Notes under the pieces: model-generated
Database searches by the model: none
Told to the model about the DNA's origin: nothing
Seen by the model: the letters and a program-made list of their open reading frames with translations, nothing else
Source: Chitinophagales bacterium
GTDB lineage: Bacteria; Bacteroidota; Bacteroidia; Chitinophagales; UBA2359
Length of the DNA: 54,697 bases
Assembly: GCA_016787295.1 (NCBI GenBank)
Contig: JAEUUX010000189.1
Coordinates: 1 to 54,697, forward strand
Direction: 5' to 3'
In this document: piece after piece, positions 1-8,690 of the stretch
How positions within the stretch are numbered: the stretch's first letter is position 1
How the letters are laid out: each line of letters opens with the position of its first letter
Made by a program: the position numbers and the translations under genes

Positions 1-125
1 GAGGAAACGGCTAATAAAGCAACGGAAGCGTCCAAATAATAGCTTTTTCGGCTGAGGATTAGCGCCTGTGCCGAACGGTAGCCCCTGATCACCGCAGGGG
101 ATGGAGAAACTATGTCCTATTGGTT
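1..125 (+). other. unassigned hairpin-rich segment, possible 3' end of an upstream gene or RNA
   Basis: In frame 1 the first 39 bases read as a 12-residue tail (EETANKATEASK, stop at 37-39), which could be the end of a gene cut by the window edge. Bases 49-100 are GC-rich compared with the surroundings. They hold two short hairpins: CGGC (49-52) with GCCG (70-73), and CCCCTG (82-87) with CAGGGG (95-100) around a 7-nt loop. No T-run follows directly, so it is not a standard terminator, and I could not match it to a known RNA family. Treat it as unassigned. Confidence 0.25.
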
Positions 126-180
126 TTGTCCAAAGTCTAAAATTTATTTTTTATACAAAAAAATCATACATCTTTACAAC

Positions 181-220
181 AAAAAAAGGTGGTTGTCATT
201 CGTTAATGACAACCACCTTT
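181..220 (-). terminator. intrinsic terminator of the FadL-GDSL operon
   Basis: A perfect 16-bp inverted repeat (185-200 with 205-220, loop CGTT) is followed on the minus strand by seven T (187-181). It lies 33 bases after the stop codon of the minus-strand GDSL lipoprotein gene. Confidence 0.85.
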
Positions 221-252
221 GATATGGAGTTTAGCATATAATATAATTATGC

Positions 253-1602
253 TTATGGAAGTGTAACACCTTTAAATTGTCCTACGTCAACCAAAGGCAA
301 AGTTGAATTGTATGACGCATTGATAGTACGAATAAATTCGTTGGCAACAATAGCATAGCCACGGTCAGCGGGGTGAACGCCATCTAAGCCAAAAGCTCCG
401 CCCGAAATAAATTTGGAACTTACGTCGATACCATCTATAGTCGTACCGTTTTTGATACTATTCATAAATGCATACATATCAACAACAGGAATATTGCGTT
501 CGACGGCTTCTTCTTTGATAATGGTGTTGAACAAAGTTGTTTTGCCCAAAACTGTTTGCGCTTCCGATTTGTCCAACACTTCGCTATTACACAAAGGATT
601 CAATTCGTTTAAACCATGAGGAATTACAAAACCATTCAAGGTATCAGGACGACCGATAGCAGAGCCTGTTGGCAACAAAATGAAGTCTTCGGCGGTAGCT
701 GTACGTACACCGCTTGCTGTGGTGATATAGATAGGTAATTGTGTGGTACAATCGCTGGGGCTGGTAACAGTATGTTTAACTGTTGTAAACAAAGGCAGTG
801 CAGTAATGTCAGGAATAGTAGCCACAACACCTTTGGCACCATTGGCAGTCATAATGTCCAATAAAGCGCTATATTTATTGCGAAATTGGTCATCAGAAGG
901 AATGCTCAAAATACCCTGCGATTGGTCAACATCACCACAAGGAACAGGTACTGTTTGACTAGTGAAGTAGTTGGGCAAAAAGCCACCACCTGTGCCTGCA
1001 TAAGTTAATATATCGTTATTGCCTAACCACAAAGTAAAGAAAGTTGGGTCAATAGCAGCTACTGTTTCTTCTACTAAACTTTTGTAGGACTGTCCATCGT
1101 TGGATATCATTCGCGCCATATATGGATTTGGCTGTAGTGGGTTATTGGCAAAGTTAGCTTGGTCGCTGGCTTTGACCGACATACCCGGTACGGCAATATT
1201 GTTGAATGGTCCTTGGGCAGAAATATCATTTATCCATGCGGGGTCGACTGTTGAGCGAACGATGGTGGGCTTTGAGTCAATGTTACAAGGTGGCACGGTG
1301 GTTAAGGCTTGTACTTGCAATACACCCGAACCATTTTCGGTCATGGTGGGTTGTTTAAACTCTCCGCCGCCTGCCAATTTGAATTGTGTTGCCAATAAGT
1401 TGGCTAAAGAATTGTCTTGGGTGACTTTGGTCATGCCCGAACCTGTATAGCCCGATGTAATGGAATTACCGACGGCTACATAGCGCGAAAAATCGGCGTT
1501 GCCAGCGGTAGGTGTTTCGGGTGTAAATTCTTTGGCGCAAGACTGCCACAACATAGCACCTATCGCCAAGAACAGTACATATTTAAATGTGCTTTTATTC
1601 AT
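253..1602 (-). CDS. SGNH/GDSL-family lipoprotein hydrolase
   Basis: The 449-residue product is a probable ester hydrolase anchored to the outer membrane or facing the periplasm. It begins with a lipoprotein signal peptide (lipobox LWQSC, lipidated Cys22). The SGNH catalytic blocks are present: GNSI at 45-48 with nucleophile Ser47, GNND at 194-197 (block III Asn), and DGVH at 407-410 (catalytic Asp407 and His410). The length fits the Bacteroidota branch of the family that is commonly encoded beside OmpP1/FadL porins. Here it follows such a porin gene by 34 bases on the same strand, so the two are probably co-transcribed and end at the hairpin at 181-220. Pairing with a long-chain fatty-acid type channel suggests lipid or ester release coupled to uptake; the actual substrate cannot be read from the sequence. 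Confidence 0.88.
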   Translation of the reverse strand: MNKSTFKYVLFLAIGAMLWQSCAKEFTPETPTAGNADFSRYVAVGNSITSGYTGSGMTKVTQDNSLANLLATQFKLAGGGEFKQPTMTENGSGVLQVQALTTVPPCNIDSKPTIVRSTVDPAWINDISAQGPFNNIAVPGMSVKASDQANFANNPLQPNPYMARMISNDGQSYKSLVEETVAAIDPTFFTLWLGNNDILTYAGTGGGFLPNYFTSQTVPVPCGDVDQSQGILSIPSDDQFRNKYSALLDIMTANGAKGVVATIPDITALPLFTTVKHTVTSPSDCTTQLPIYITTASGVRTATAEDFILLPTGSAIGRPDTLNGFVIPHGLNELNPLCNSEVLDKSEAQTVLGKTTLFNTIIKEEAVERNIPVVDMYAFMNSIKNGTTIDGIDVSSKFISGGAFGLDGVHPADRGYAIVANEFIRTINASYNSTLPLVDVGQFKGVTLP

Positions 1603-1636
1603 TTTGCTATATTTTTAATAAGTTTAGAAAAGAGAT

Positions 1637-2920
1637 TTAGAATTTAAGATTGATACCTATACCCGGAATAACAGCGGTGGCTTTGTATTGTTGCTCGAAT
1701 TGTTCTTCGGGATTGTAGGTCAAGCGTTCTTGTCCATTAACATACATAAAAGAAGCATCTACGCCCAATTTAGAAGTTACTTGATAGCTTGCTCCTAATG
1801 AGAATCCTCCACGATTGGCATCGGGAGTTTCGGGTGTTACGTATGCTTCAGGAATACCATTGTGTTCGGTATCTAAGTCGGGAATAGCGCTGGTATCATA
1901 ATAACCACCTGCGCGCACTTGCAATTTTTCGTTCACAGCTACCTGCGCACCAACACGGAACATCCAGTTGCCTTGGTAGTTGCGGGTAGAGACCAATTCC
2001 TTTTCTCCGCCAACAGTTTGTCCTTCGGGAAATACAAAACGCAATTCTTTGTAAGATTTCCAGCCCGTTTGGTCGATTTGAGCAGAAACGAAAGTGGTTT
2101 TGGCTTCGTTCATAAAATAAGAAATACCAATAGACAGGGTGCTTGGCAAACTTACATCTAAGTCAAACGAATTGGCGTTGAACAAAGGTGAAACAACACT
2201 TGGAACGCTAAAACTTGCATCGCCATCTTTTATGCTTACTTTTGTTCCTGTACGATAGGTAATACCCAAACCCAATTTGTCGATGGGTTGTGCGTATACG
2301 CCCACATTGAAACCAATGCCCGAACCTTTGCCCGACAATTCTGCTTCACTTTCGTTGCCTTGTGCGTCATACAAAGGTACAGCACGAACAATTTTGAAAT
2401 CTCCCGTACCATATACCACACCTACACCTATACCCAATTTGTTGTCTAAAAACTTACAGGAAACTGTAGGTTGAATAAAAATGGTTTTGAGCGAAACAGA
2501 TTTGGTAACAAAACGACCAATCCAATCTTCGGGATAAGCAATGCTACTGCCAAAAGGCGTGTACACACCTATGCCCACACTCAAATTGGACAAAGCCCCT
2601 TCTTTGGCTAAGGCAGAGGTAATATAGGCAGAAAAAGGTGTGCCAACACTAAATTCCTTAGCAGAGGTAGCGCCTGTAGATGGCTGTAGGTATTGCACAT
2701 TGGCAAAAATGGGACTAAATCCCAAATTGACATGTGTACCACCTACAAAACTCAAGGCACCTGGGTTGAAATATACTGCCGAACCATCTATCGGCAAGGC
2801 TGCTCCTACATGTGACATACCGATTTGTTTTTGCCCTTGGAGCGACACCTGAAAACCACCTGCCCAACAAGGCAAGGTAGCTAAACAACAGACAAGTAGT
2901 AAAAAATACTTTTTCATCAT
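1637..2920 (-). CDS. OmpP1/FadL/TodX-family outer-membrane transporter
   Basis: The 427-residue protein has a signal peptide (cleavage near PCWA-GG, residues 20-22) and a mature N-terminus beginning GGFQ, as in FadL-type barrels whose N-terminal plug forms the hatch. Gly/aromatic alternating strands run to the C-terminus, which ends in Phe (IGINLKF), the usual beta-barrel assembly signature. FadL-family proteins carry hydrophobic compounds such as long-chain fatty acids across the outer membrane. The gene is first in a two-gene operon with the GDSL lipoprotein; a TAACTTTG box about 205 bases upstream (3126-3133) may drive it. A second ATG directly follows the first, so the start is uncertain by one codon. 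Substrate unknown. Confidence 0.88.
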   Translation of the reverse strand: MMKKYFLLLVCCLATLPCWAGGFQVSLQGQKQIGMSHVGAALPIDGSAVYFNPGALSFVGGTHVNLGFSPIFANVQYLQPSTGATSAKEFSVGTPFSAYITSALAKEGALSNLSVGIGVYTPFGSSIAYPEDWIGRFVTKSVSLKTIFIQPTVSCKFLDNKLGIGVGVVYGTGDFKIVRAVPLYDAQGNESEAELSGKGSGIGFNVGVYAQPIDKLGLGITYRTGTKVSIKDGDASFSVPSVVSPLFNANSFDLDVSLPSTLSIGISYFMNEAKTTFVSAQIDQTGWKSYKELRFVFPEGQTVGGEKELVSTRNYQGNWMFRVGAQVAVNEKLQVRAGGYYDTSAIPDLDTEHNGIPEAYVTPETPDANRGGFSLGASYQVTSKLGVDASFMYVNGQERLTYNPEEQFEQQYKATAVIPGIGINLKF

Positions 2921-3125
2921 ACAAATAAACTTAATGAATTGCCTTGTTTATCCAATTTGTATTGACAAGACTCTTCACTGGAGGTTGAATAATTTATTTT
3001 AGTGTTTATATACAAGAGATATTTATCTATGACAATAGCTCGCATTAAGCCGTTTTTTATTAGTTTATATAAACAAGACTCTAAAAAGTCTATTGGTCAC
3101 AAAGCCGACTCACATACATTTGCCG

Positions 3126-3133
3126 CAAAGTTA
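3126..3133 (-). promoter_or_regulatory. Bacteroidota-type -7 box (TAACTTTG) for the porin operon
   Basis: The minus strand reads TAACTTTGC, matching the TAnnTTTG -7 consensus of the phylum's primary sigma factor. No well-spaced -33 TTG was found. It would give a leader of about 200 bases before the porin start at 2920. The rest of the 2921-3288 gap is AT-rich and without recognisable genes. Confidence 0.45.
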
Positions 3134-3196
3134 CGCTTTTTAGAAAATTTGTGTACCCAATTCAAAAATATTTTCTACATTTTGCATTTTAAGCCG

Positions 3197-3204
3197 TACC
3201 TTTG
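3197..3204 (+). promoter_or_regulatory. Bacteroidota-type -7 box (TACCTTTG) for the metallophosphoesterase gene
   Basis: TACCTTTGCA matches the TAnnTTTG consensus and lies 85 bases before the plus-strand start at 3289. The -33 position holds only a T-rich stretch near 3171. It is divergent from the box at 3126-3133. Confidence 0.5.
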
Positions 3205-3288
3205 CACGTTTTTTTGAGTATTTATGGGCGTATTTCTCAGATACTCTACCAATTTTCGAAATTTTCCACCCAATAGATTTCCAAATTT

Positions 3289-4530
3289 ATGCGTAATGTT
3301 TTATTTTTTTTATTGCCTTTGGCGATATTAATTTTTATAGATTGGTATGTTTACCAAGCCATTCGGACTGCTACACAACGAAATTTTGTTCACCATATAT
3401 ATATTGGGATAAGCATTTCCTTTTATATCCTGCTTATTTCAGCCCTTTTATTTGATGGTCGGTCATGGAATCCCACTTTGCGTACCTATATTTTTAGTGT
3501 GTATGTTATTTTGTTAGCTTGCAAACTAATTATTGTTCCTTTTATTTTGATGGACGATATTCGGCGCGTGTTGCAGTGGATATACCAACAAATTGCCCTC
3601 TCTCCTACCCTATCAGACAATACCGTTCATCCAAACGCTATTAGCCGTTCTGTTTTTTTGAGCCGTGCGGGTATTACAGTAGCAGCCATTCCCTTTGTGG
3701 GCTTATTATATGGTATTATAAAAAATGCGTACAACTACCAAGTAAACAAAGTTAATCTACCTATCGCTAACCTACCCGATGGGTTTGAAGGCATGACAAT
3801 TGCCCAAATTTCGGACATACACACAGGTAGTTTTACAAACCTCAAAGCAGTAGCACGTGGCGTATCGATGCTCAACGAATTGCGTCCCGACATCGTATTT
3901 TTCACGGGCGATTTAGTGAACAATACCGCCGACGAAGCATTGCCTTATATAGATATTTTCAAAAAAATCCAAGCGCCTTTGGGTGTTTTTTCTATTACAG
4001 GCAACCACGATTATGGCGATTATGTGCCATGGAAAAATGCAACCGAAAAACGCGCTAATTTTCAAAAACTCGTACAACATCATGCCACTATGGGTTGGAA
4101 ATTGTTGCTCAACAGCCACCATATTATTGAGCGCGAAGGCAAGCAATTGGCTATTTTGGGAGTCGAAAACTGGAGCGCTCATGCCCGTTTCCACACCTAC
4201 GGCAATTTAGCCACAGCCCACAAAGGCACAGAAAATTGCGATGTAAAACTTTTGCTTTCGCACGACCCTTCGCATTGGCGCGCCGAAGTTGTACCGCATT
4301 ATCCCGACATCAATGCCGTTTTTTCGGGACATACACACGGTTTTCAAGCAGGCATCAATTGGAAAGGTTTTAAGTGGAGTCCTGCCAAATTGATGTACAA
4401 AGAATGGTTAGGTCTGTACCAAGAAGGACAGCAATATCTCTATGTTAATCCTGGTTATGGCTTTTTGGGCTATCCCGGACGTATTGGCATTTTGCCCGAA
4501 ATAACTTTGTTTCGCTTAACTAAAGCATAA
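3289..4530 (+). CDS. membrane-anchored metallophosphoesterase (YaeI-like)
   Basis: The 413-residue protein has about four hydrophobic segments in its first 150 residues, followed by a cytoplasmic or periplasmic calcineurin-like phosphoesterase domain. All metal-binding motifs are present: D176-x-H178 (SDIH), GD207-208, GNHD at 238-241, His325 (LSHD), and GHTH at 347-350. This N-terminal-membrane plus C-terminal phosphoesterase arrangement is common in Bacteroidota and resembles YaeI-type enzymes that act on phosphodiesters near the membrane; the substrate is not known. anmK follows 45 bases later on the same strand, so a common transcript is likely. Confidence 0.88.
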   Translation: MRNVLFFLLPLAILIFIDWYVYQAIRTATQRNFVHHIYIGISISFYILLISALLFDGRSWNPTLRTYIFSVYVILLACKLIIVPFILMDDIRRVLQWIYQQIALSPTLSDNTVHPNAISRSVFLSRAGITVAAIPFVGLLYGIIKNAYNYQVNKVNLPIANLPDGFEGMTIAQISDIHTGSFTNLKAVARGVSMLNELRPDIVFFTGDLVNNTADEALPYIDIFKKIQAPLGVFSITGNHDYGDYVPWKNATEKRANFQKLVQHHATMGWKLLLNSHHIIEREGKQLAILGVENWSAHARFHTYGNLATAHKGTENCDVKLLLSHDPSHWRAEVVPHYPDINAVFSGHTHGFQAGINWKGFKWSPAKLMYKEWLGLYQEGQQYLYVNPGYGFLGYPGRIGILPEITLFRLTKA

Positions 4531-4575
4531 CCTGAACTGCCACATTTAATCACAAAATTTGATATAGCTAAGTTT

Positions 4576-5658
4576 ATGTATAACATTATTGGCATCATGT
4601 CGGGTAGCTCGTTGGACGGCTTAGATATAGCCTATTGTACCTTTACACCCACCAACGAAGGCTGGAATTATGATATCTTGTTTGCCGAATGTGTCCCGTA
4701 TCCGTCCGAATGGCAGCGCCGCCTGCGCCAAGCTCCACGCCTAAGTGGTAGAAATTTGTGGCAGTTGCATATAGACTACGGGCATTATTTGGGCAAAACG
4801 GTGCAAATTTTTATCGAAAAATACCAATTACAGCAAGAACTCTTGCTTATTGCCTCGCACGGACACACCATTTTTCACGAACCATCACAAAAAATGACCT
4901 GCCAAATTGGTGATGGTGCAGCTATTGCTTTTCATACCCAAACAATGACCATTTGCGACTTCCGCAGTAGCGACTTGGCGGCAGGCGGACAAGGCGCGCC
5001 TATGGTGCCTATCTTAGACCGTTGGTTATTTAAAAACCATCTTTTTTGCCTAAATATTGGTGGAATTGCTAATATTTCTGCCAAAACCAACAACAGTATG
5101 ATTGGTTTTGATGTGTGTTATGCCAACCAAGTGTTGAATCGTTTGGCACAACAATTAAAAGCAAAATATGACAAAGATGGTATGTTGGCACGGCACGGGC
5201 AAGTCATTCCTGCCCTTTTAGACGACCTTAGCCGATTGCCTTTTTTGGCACAAGACTACCCCAAATCGTTAAATAATCAGGGTGTTGTGACCGACATTAT
5301 GCCTTTGTTACAACACCACAGCCAAAATCCTTTTGACCTTTTGCGTACTTTTACAGAACATATTGCTCAAGAGGTGAAACGCTCCATCGACAAAATATAT
5401 AGCACCGAACAACTGCCCCAACAAGCCACCGACAGTTTGTTGGTCACAGGTGGCGGAGCTTTCAATGTCTATCTCATCGACCGTATTCGTTACAATATAG
5501 ATATTCCGATAATAGTACCTAATAAACGCACCATCGAATTTAAGGAAGCACTGCTAATGGCTTTTGCAGGACTGTTGCGCCATCAACAACAAAGCAATTT
5601 TTATCGCGAAGTGACGGGTTCAGAACGCAATGTTGTGGGCGGAGCAGTGTATTTGTAA
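4576..5658 (+). CDS. anmK: anhydro-N-acetylmuramic acid kinase
   Basis: AnmK phosphorylates and opens 1,6-anhydro-N-acetylmuramic acid released during cell-wall turnover, giving MurNAc-6-phosphate for recycling. The N-terminus carries the family signature GIMSGSSLDG (residues 6-15), which binds ATP phosphate. Later motifs DFRSSDLAAGGQGAPMVP and the LVTGGGAFN nucleotide-binding segment are intact. At 360 residues it is a normal length for the Bacteroidota branch. It is probably co-transcribed with the metallophosphoesterase gene in front. The restriction subunit gene starts 42 bases after its stop, so readthrough into the R-M genes is possible. Confidence 0.95.
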   Translation: MYNIIGIMSGSSLDGLDIAYCTFTPTNEGWNYDILFAECVPYPSEWQRRLRQAPRLSGRNLWQLHIDYGHYLGKTVQIFIEKYQLQQELLLIASHGHTIFHEPSQKMTCQIGDGAAIAFHTQTMTICDFRSSDLAAGGQGAPMVPILDRWLFKNHLFCLNIGGIANISAKTNNSMIGFDVCYANQVLNRLAQQLKAKYDKDGMLARHGQVIPALLDDLSRLPFLAQDYPKSLNNQGVVTDIMPLLQHHSQNPFDLLRTFTEHIAQEVKRSIDKIYSTEQLPQQATDSLLVTGGGAFNVYLIDRIRYNIDIPIIVPNKRTIEFKEALLMAFAGLLRHQQQSNFYREVTGSERNVVGGAVYL

Positions 5659-5700
5659 TATTTGTTTTCAATTATTTTTTATTTTTTTTAAAAAACTAAT

Positions 5701-8616
5701 ATGTTGCAACACATCATAGAACAACACAAAAATCACTGGTTAGCTTCCGAAGAATGCGCCATACGTCCAATTATCACTTATATTAAACAAAAAGGACAAC
5801 TCCGTGCTGCCCAAATTGAAGCTATAGAAACCTATTTGTTCCTAAAAATCAAAGGACAAAACAAACCGCTTTGGCAATTAGTAGCAGAAGGTTTTTTTGC
5901 TAACTATACAGATGACTACTTAAACCAACTAAAAATTAGCCAAGACACGCGCCATATTTTGTCTACCAACATGGCGGCGCGTGCTTTGTTTGAGCTAACA
6001 CGGTTCAAAGGTAAAAATGTTGTCAAAAATAATCATCCGACTTTATTGCCCGAATTGGAGCAACATATCATCAACCATACCGCAACCATCAATTTTGAGG
6101 CAGTTATCAAAAGTATTTTTTATGGCATCTCTTATACCGATTATTTGTTTAGCCTGCCGATGGGCGCGGGCAAAACCTTCTTGATGGCGGCTATCATTTA
6201 TATCGATTTATATTTTGCCATCAACGAACCAGATAACCATTTATTTGCCCATAATTTTATTATCCTGATTCCGTCGGGATTAAAATCCTCTATTGTGCCA
6301 AGCCTAAAAAGTATTGCAAAGTTTGACCCTACTTGGGTAATACCCGAACCTGTTGCAAGTAAAATTAAACATATTATTAAATTTGAGGTGTTGGATCAAC
6401 CCAAAACCGCCCGAAAAAGCAATAAAGCACGAAACCCTAACGCCCAAAAAATCAATAATCATCAACCTTTTGACGATCTATTGGGTTTGGTGCTGGTGGT
6501 CAATGCCGAAAAGGTAATCCTCGACCGCATTGTGTTGCAAACAGATAGCGAACTTATCGAAAAAAACAAAGACGAAAAAGATAAACAAGCTAACGAACTC
6601 CGCGCTATCATTGGCAAAATCCCTAAGCTCCAAATCCATATTGACGAAGTCCATCATGCGGCTACTGACGACATAAAACTTCGCCAAGTGGTCAATAAAT
6701 GGCACCAACAAGGCACTATCAATAGCGTTTTGGGTTATTCGGGAACACCTTACCTCAGTTCGAGCGAAAAGATAAATGTTGATAGCCAGATACATCTCAA
6801 ATTTTGGCAAATTACCAATACCGTATTTTACTATCCTTTGACCGCTGCCATTAAACAGTTTTTGAAAAAACCAAGAGTAGAACAAACTGTCTATCTCGAA
6901 CCTTTGCAAATCATCGAAAAAGGTGTGACAGATTTTTGGCAAAATTATGGACAAACCAGCTATCAAGACGGCACCTGCGCCAAATTAGCAATTTATTGTG
7001 GTAGCATCGAAAAATTGGAAGAGCAAATTTATCCTTTTTTGGTGGGACAACTCAAAATTTCACAAGACCTTATTTTGAAATACCACAAAGGCAACAAAAA
7101 ATATAAACTACCCAACACCAACGAAACCGAATTTGCTACCTTAGACTCCCCTTTGTCCAATAAAAAAATCATTTTGTTGGTACAAGTGGGCAAAGAAGGC
7201 TGGGATTGCAAAAGTCTGGCAGGCATTATTTTATCCCAAAAAGGCGATTGTCCCGCCAATATGGTCTTGCAAACAAGTTGTCGTTGCCTGCGCCAAGCCG
7301 ATGAAGGTGCTACCGCCTTAATTTGGTTGAACGAAGATAATGCCCAAATATTAGACAAACAACTCAAAGATGAACAACAAACCAGTATAAACGAAATTAA
7401 TCATATCTCAAAAAACGAAACTATTTCATACGTCGAGCGATTTTCGCGCCGCGAACACCTGCGCCTGCCGCCCATCGATTTCTACCAACTCCAAATCAAC
7501 TATACCACCATTATCGAAGAACAAACTGCTACGCCACACGAAAAACTGCAAAATTTTTCACCATCTCTGTATTTTAACCAAGCACTTGTGGTAGAACGAA
7601 ATTTGCACAATACCGAAAACCACAGCAAAGACTATCTTAGCCACATCAAAGGCGAAACCGCACATTTTAATCATTGGTTGCTCGATATTGTCAAAGGCAG
7701 TTTCAATACACTTTCCTACCACGACCTACAAACTTTTACACCTGAACTAAAAAGCATTTTCCAAAGCATTACTTTCATACAAGGCCAAAACCTATATTTC
7801 AATGACCTATATAACCAAACACAAATACAGGCAGACATCAGATTAGCTTTTCATACACGACGAATGTTTGCAACAAAAACCGAAATCATACCCGAATCTG
7901 CCCAAATGTTGATTATCGAACAACTGAAAAATGTGGCAGAAAACAATTTGTTGTATCCCGACAAAAACGAGGCTCAAAAAATTAGGGAGTTGGATACTAA
8001 AAACCAAACCCTACAAATATCCGACGAAAAAGCCATGCAAGAATCCTACAATACCATTATACAGTTGATGGAATCACAAGGTTTTGGAGCCTTTGTTGCC
8101 AATTATACTTATGAAGAACATATCGCAAAAAACACACCGAGTTTGGAAGTTAACTCAAAAGATAAAACCTTCCATTATCTGCCTTACAATTTTTCGCAAA
8201 GCGCCTTCGAATTAAAATTCTTGAAAGAAGTTTTGTTATTAAAACCGTTCAATGCATTAGATTTAGAAATTTACTACAAGGGCGAACGCGAACTCACCGA
8301 TTTTCGAATTATGTGTTATGCCAAATATGGCAAAAACTACCGAAAAATCGGCTTGTATACGCCCGATTTTTTGATTATACAGCGCAAAAACAACCAAATC
8401 TATAAAATTCTAATCATAGAAACTAAAGGAAGCGGTTTTGCAGAACAAAGTAGTTTTCAACTAAGAAAACAATTTATAGAACGCGAATTTTTGCAATTCA
8501 ACAACGAAAAATTTGGTTATGCTAAATTTGATTTTCTATTATTGCAAGACGACCAAAAATTAGCCGACAATATGGGCAAACTACAGGGCAAAGTAAGCAC
8601 TTTTTTTACCGAATAA
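5701..8616 (+). CDS. res: type III restriction enzyme, Res (helicase-nuclease) subunit
   Basis: The 971-residue protein combines a superfamily 2 helicase motor with a C-terminal PD-(D/E)xK nuclease. The Walker A motif lies in PMGAGKT (about residues 152-158), the DEVH box at about 314-317 (HIDEVHH), motif III-like GYSGTP near 344, and motif VI-like QTSCRCLRQ about 525. The nuclease core is seen as TPDF near 886 and ETKG near 906-909. With the Mod subunit it would recognise unmethylated asymmetric sites, translocate or slide, and cut about 25 bases away. The order here, res then mod, is the reverse of the common mod-res order. All key motifs are intact, so activity is plausible. Confidence 0.9.
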   Translation: MLQHIIEQHKNHWLASEECAIRPIITYIKQKGQLRAAQIEAIETYLFLKIKGQNKPLWQLVAEGFFANYTDDYLNQLKISQDTRHILSTNMAARALFELTRFKGKNVVKNNHPTLLPELEQHIINHTATINFEAVIKSIFYGISYTDYLFSLPMGAGKTFLMAAIIYIDLYFAINEPDNHLFAHNFIILIPSGLKSSIVPSLKSIAKFDPTWVIPEPVASKIKHIIKFEVLDQPKTARKSNKARNPNAQKINNHQPFDDLLGLVLVVNAEKVILDRIVLQTDSELIEKNKDEKDKQANELRAIIGKIPKLQIHIDEVHHAATDDIKLRQVVNKWHQQGTINSVLGYSGTPYLSSSEKINVDSQIHLKFWQITNTVFYYPLTAAIKQFLKKPRVEQTVYLEPLQIIEKGVTDFWQNYGQTSYQDGTCAKLAIYCGSIEKLEEQIYPFLVGQLKISQDLILKYHKGNKKYKLPNTNETEFATLDSPLSNKKIILLVQVGKEGWDCKSLAGIILSQKGDCPANMVLQTSCRCLRQADEGATALIWLNEDNAQILDKQLKDEQQTSINEINHISKNETISYVERFSRREHLRLPPIDFYQLQINYTTIIEEQTATPHEKLQNFSPSLYFNQALVVERNLHNTENHSKDYLSHIKGETAHFNHWLLDIVKGSFNTLSYHDLQTFTPELKSIFQSITFIQGQNLYFNDLYNQTQIQADIRLAFHTRRMFATKTEIIPESAQMLIIEQLKNVAENNLLYPDKNEAQKIRELDTKNQTLQISDEKAMQESYNTIIQLMESQGFGAFVANYTYEEHIAKNTPSLEVNSKDKTFHYLPYNFSQSAFELKFLKEVLLLKPFNALDLEIYYKGERELTDFRIMCYAKYGKNYRKIGLYTPDFLIIQRKNNQIYKILIIETKGSGFAEQSSFQLRKQFIEREFLQFNNEKFGYAKFDFLLLQDDQKLADNMGKLQGKVSTFFTE

Positions 8617-8690
8617 ACACCAATTTTCGTCCCATACCAATCGCTACCATTGATATAATTCCTTCATTATTCCCATAAAACTACCAACTC

